Shown: one piece after another, positions 62,425 to 64,000 of the stretch
Layout of the letters: each line of letters opens with the position of its first letter
Position numbering within the stretch: the first letter of the stretch is position 1
From: Simmondsia chinensis
Lineage: Eukaryota > Streptophyta > Magnoliopsida > Caryophyllales > Simmondsiaceae
Assembly (NCBI GenBank): GCA_018398585.1
Contig: JAGTTD010000010.1
Span: 1,443,501 to 1,507,500 of the forward strand
DNA: 64,000 bases
Reading direction: 5' to 3'
Notes under the pieces: model-generated
What the model was told of the DNA's origin: nothing
The model's database searches: none
Seen by the model: the letters and a program-made list of their open reading frames with translations, nothing else
Program-made: the position numbers and the translations under genes

Positions 62425-63171
62425 AATATGATTAGGTAGAAATATACTATTACTAGAATTGTAATTGACCATACTTTGTAGCTTTTGAGACTCTTAACCA
62501 GTGTACAAATTTTTGCTAGCTCCTAGTTAATTTCTGGGGCTGGTTTTAGTTGAAATATAAATTCATTCAATTCTACAATATTTGTTGTCTACTATCACAA
62601 GGTATAGTGTTCCTTTTTCAAATAATTTAGTGGAGCACAGAAACCAATAAATCATCACAAGGAAAAATAGTACCATATAATTCAAAATTTCCAAGAGTCC
62701 TATTTTTTTGCTGAGATAAAGGGCACTACATGCTCTAACCTAGGGCGCCTGATTCTACTCAAAGAATGTATGTCTGGGCTTGAACATCTGGATATGTTAT
62801 GACATACAAACGCTCCAACTAGAATAAGAACACAATAAATGGGACTTCATTTTGAGGGACTCTACCACTTCTACTGCTAGCGAGAGGCGAGACTACGACA
62901 ATACTTATATAGAAGTCAATCATCCGTGGGAACATAGACTAATCCTCACGTATACCTATGCCTAGTCACTTTTCATTCGGTTTTACAGAATATGAACTTT
63001 TGTTAAATTAACCTAAATTGTAACCAAAGTTAAAATTTTCTTATCAGAAAGTGTTTCCTAGTCTGTAGTCTCCACAATCACAAAATGTAGCCTTAAATGA
63101 TTCCACGGAGAAGCATGGGACATGTATGTGGAATATTATAACTATGCACTAGCAAAATAAAAACTTTTGCC
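62425..63171. other. 3' flank of type 3, unit 4, then unique sequence
   Basis: The conserved tail block lies at about 62535-62600; from about 62830 the sequence leaves the unit. Nothing recognised at 62830-63170. Confidence 0.45.
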
Positions 63172-63262
63172 AATGAGACTCTGGTCTGGTGGTAAGCACA
63201 CTATCATATGAGGCCTTAAAGTTCCAATTCCTTCTCCACCAACCCCACTTACCTTAAAAAAG
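63172..63262 (+). repeat. tRNA-promoter-like SINE remnant
   Basis: CTGGTCTGGTGGTAAGCAC (A-box-like) and AAAGTTCCAATTCC (B-box-like) about 35 bases apart. Confidence 0.45.
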
Positions 63263-64000
63263 AACATAAGAAATGTTCCTATTGCCAAAATCATCCCGGA
63301 ATGAAGCTTGAATTTCAAACATAAGGCCTTAATGACAGGCCCATCTTCCTAATACATTCTGCTAACCATTTGATAGGCTCAATCCTGACCCTAGATGGTC
63401 CATGCCAATGGATACAGTCCTTATTTCACCAAGGTGCCCAATCTCATTTGCTCTAGCTGCTATTATTATCTCAATTACATTTGTACAAATAAAAGAACTG
63501 ATCAAAGTAATGCAATATGAGACGGATCCTATAATGAAAGCTTACCTGTGATCCTTAAATAAGTAGGGTCAGCCTTGACTACTAGGCAAACAGACACGCT
63601 AGTAAAGTCGGCCTATTTTCCAACACGCTAATTGTAAGGAATTTAAATTTTTAGGCTTAAGTATTTTTCACAAAAATTATCAATGAATTGCAAGTAGTTG
63701 TTTAAGTCTTAGCCACCCATCCTTGATCAAACAAAAAAGGCTCATTCCTTTAATGGCCACCAAACTTGACCAAGAATTTTCCTTTTGACTTGGTAGAAGT
63801 CATCTTTTGAATTGAGTAGCCAAGCTCACCAACTTTGAACATTGGTCAAACCCACAAACTTTGACAAGAAAAGAAAAAAAAATTAGCCTTTTTGCACTAT
63901 AAATACCCCATTTGGCTTCCTTTCTAAAGCATCCAAAAAAATAGACCTAAACAAGAATAGGAGATTAAGGAAGAAAAAGGGAGAACTTTGCTTAGGATTT
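63263..64000 (+). other. Start of a further unit, then an unidentified region
   Basis: CCTATTGCCAAAATCATCCC at about 63270 matches the junction motif that opens units 2 and 3. The expected AGCTCGAGC element does not follow clearly. The end of the window is TTGACC-rich and leads to a TATA box at 63898. Confidence 0.4.
63898..63905 (+). promoter_or_regulatory. TATA-like box near the window end
   Basis: TATAAATA followed by CCCCATTTGGC and, about 35 bases on, a leader-like AAAGCATCC. It may drive a gene or LTR to the right of the window; no coding start is visible inside. Confidence 0.4.

Larger units (their letters stand above)
59381..62830 (+). repeat. SAUR array unit 4, lacking type 1
   Basis: Begins with a short AGCTCGAGC-type piece, then enters unit sequence downstream of where type 1 should be. 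It holds a dead type-2 and an intact type-3 SAUR. Confidence 0.72.

Overview
This window is nuclear DNA of a flowering plant, almost certainly a eudicot. It is AT-rich, full of plant transposable elements, and its only clearly functional genes are intronless SAUR (small auxin-up RNA) genes. I count eight intact SAUR reading frames (ATG starts at 20254 on the minus strand, and 31283, 42360, 44870, 49811, 54063, 58223 and 62131 on the plus strand) and six broken ones (10217, 34617, 37170, 47690, 56330, 60580). The species cannot be named from the sequence; SINEs with a 5S rRNA head and a TTG-repeat tail suggest a lineage rich in RTE-driven SINEs, but that is only a hint.

Layout. 1-7.1 kb: transposon debris (hAT copy, LINE 3' ends, a 5S-headed SINE with a 19-bp target duplication, a 1.1-kb foldback element). 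7.1-20.3 kb: a tandem duplication, T1 (7118-10436) and T2 (10428-20150). Its breakpoint lies inside a minus-strand SAUR gene, so the T1 copy lost its 5' end. T1 later received a hAT element; T2 later received a 6.4-kb Ty1/copia LTR retrotransposon (10807-17173; 1101-bp LTRs, target duplication ACATG) and a 480-bp insertion. 20.3-31.1 kb: no convincing gene; nested MITEs, SINEs, LINE 3' fragments, a solo LTR, a Mutator-like MITE, and two exon-like scraps. 31.2 kb: a SAUR gene with a 45-bp in-frame duplication at its start.

32.9-63 kb: a tandem array of about four units, all SAURs on the plus strand. A full unit carries three SAUR types in order: type 1 (MGI.LPS start), type 2 (MGIHLQRFI-like, dead in every unit) and type 3 (MGLKVHS start, intact in all four). 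Unit 1 (32.9-43.1 kb) has a type-1 pseudogene; unit 2 (43.1-52.2 kb) and unit 3 (52.2-59.0 kb) have intact type 1; unit 4 (59.4-62.8 kb) lacks type 1. After 63.26 kb the start of a further unit seems to appear. Because the units align, each gives the empty site for insertions in the others. This lets many elements be bounded to the base: a gag-protease-only copia element (39667-42040, GTGAT), two solo LTRs (46008-46320, 49268-49593), an RTE-type LINE (50466-52096), Tourist-like MITEs and several SINEs.

Function. SAUR proteins of this type are known to inhibit PP2C.D phosphatases and so activate plasma-membrane H+-ATPases in cell expansion; the cluster is best read as a fast-evolving dosage array of that family. 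The mobile fraction shows one clear partnership: the LINE at 50466-52096 ends in the same 3' sequence and TTG repeat as the SINEs, so LINEs of this kind are the probable source of the SINE mobilisation machinery. I saw no CRISPR, bacterial or viral gene system, and no bona fide rRNA or tRNA gene.
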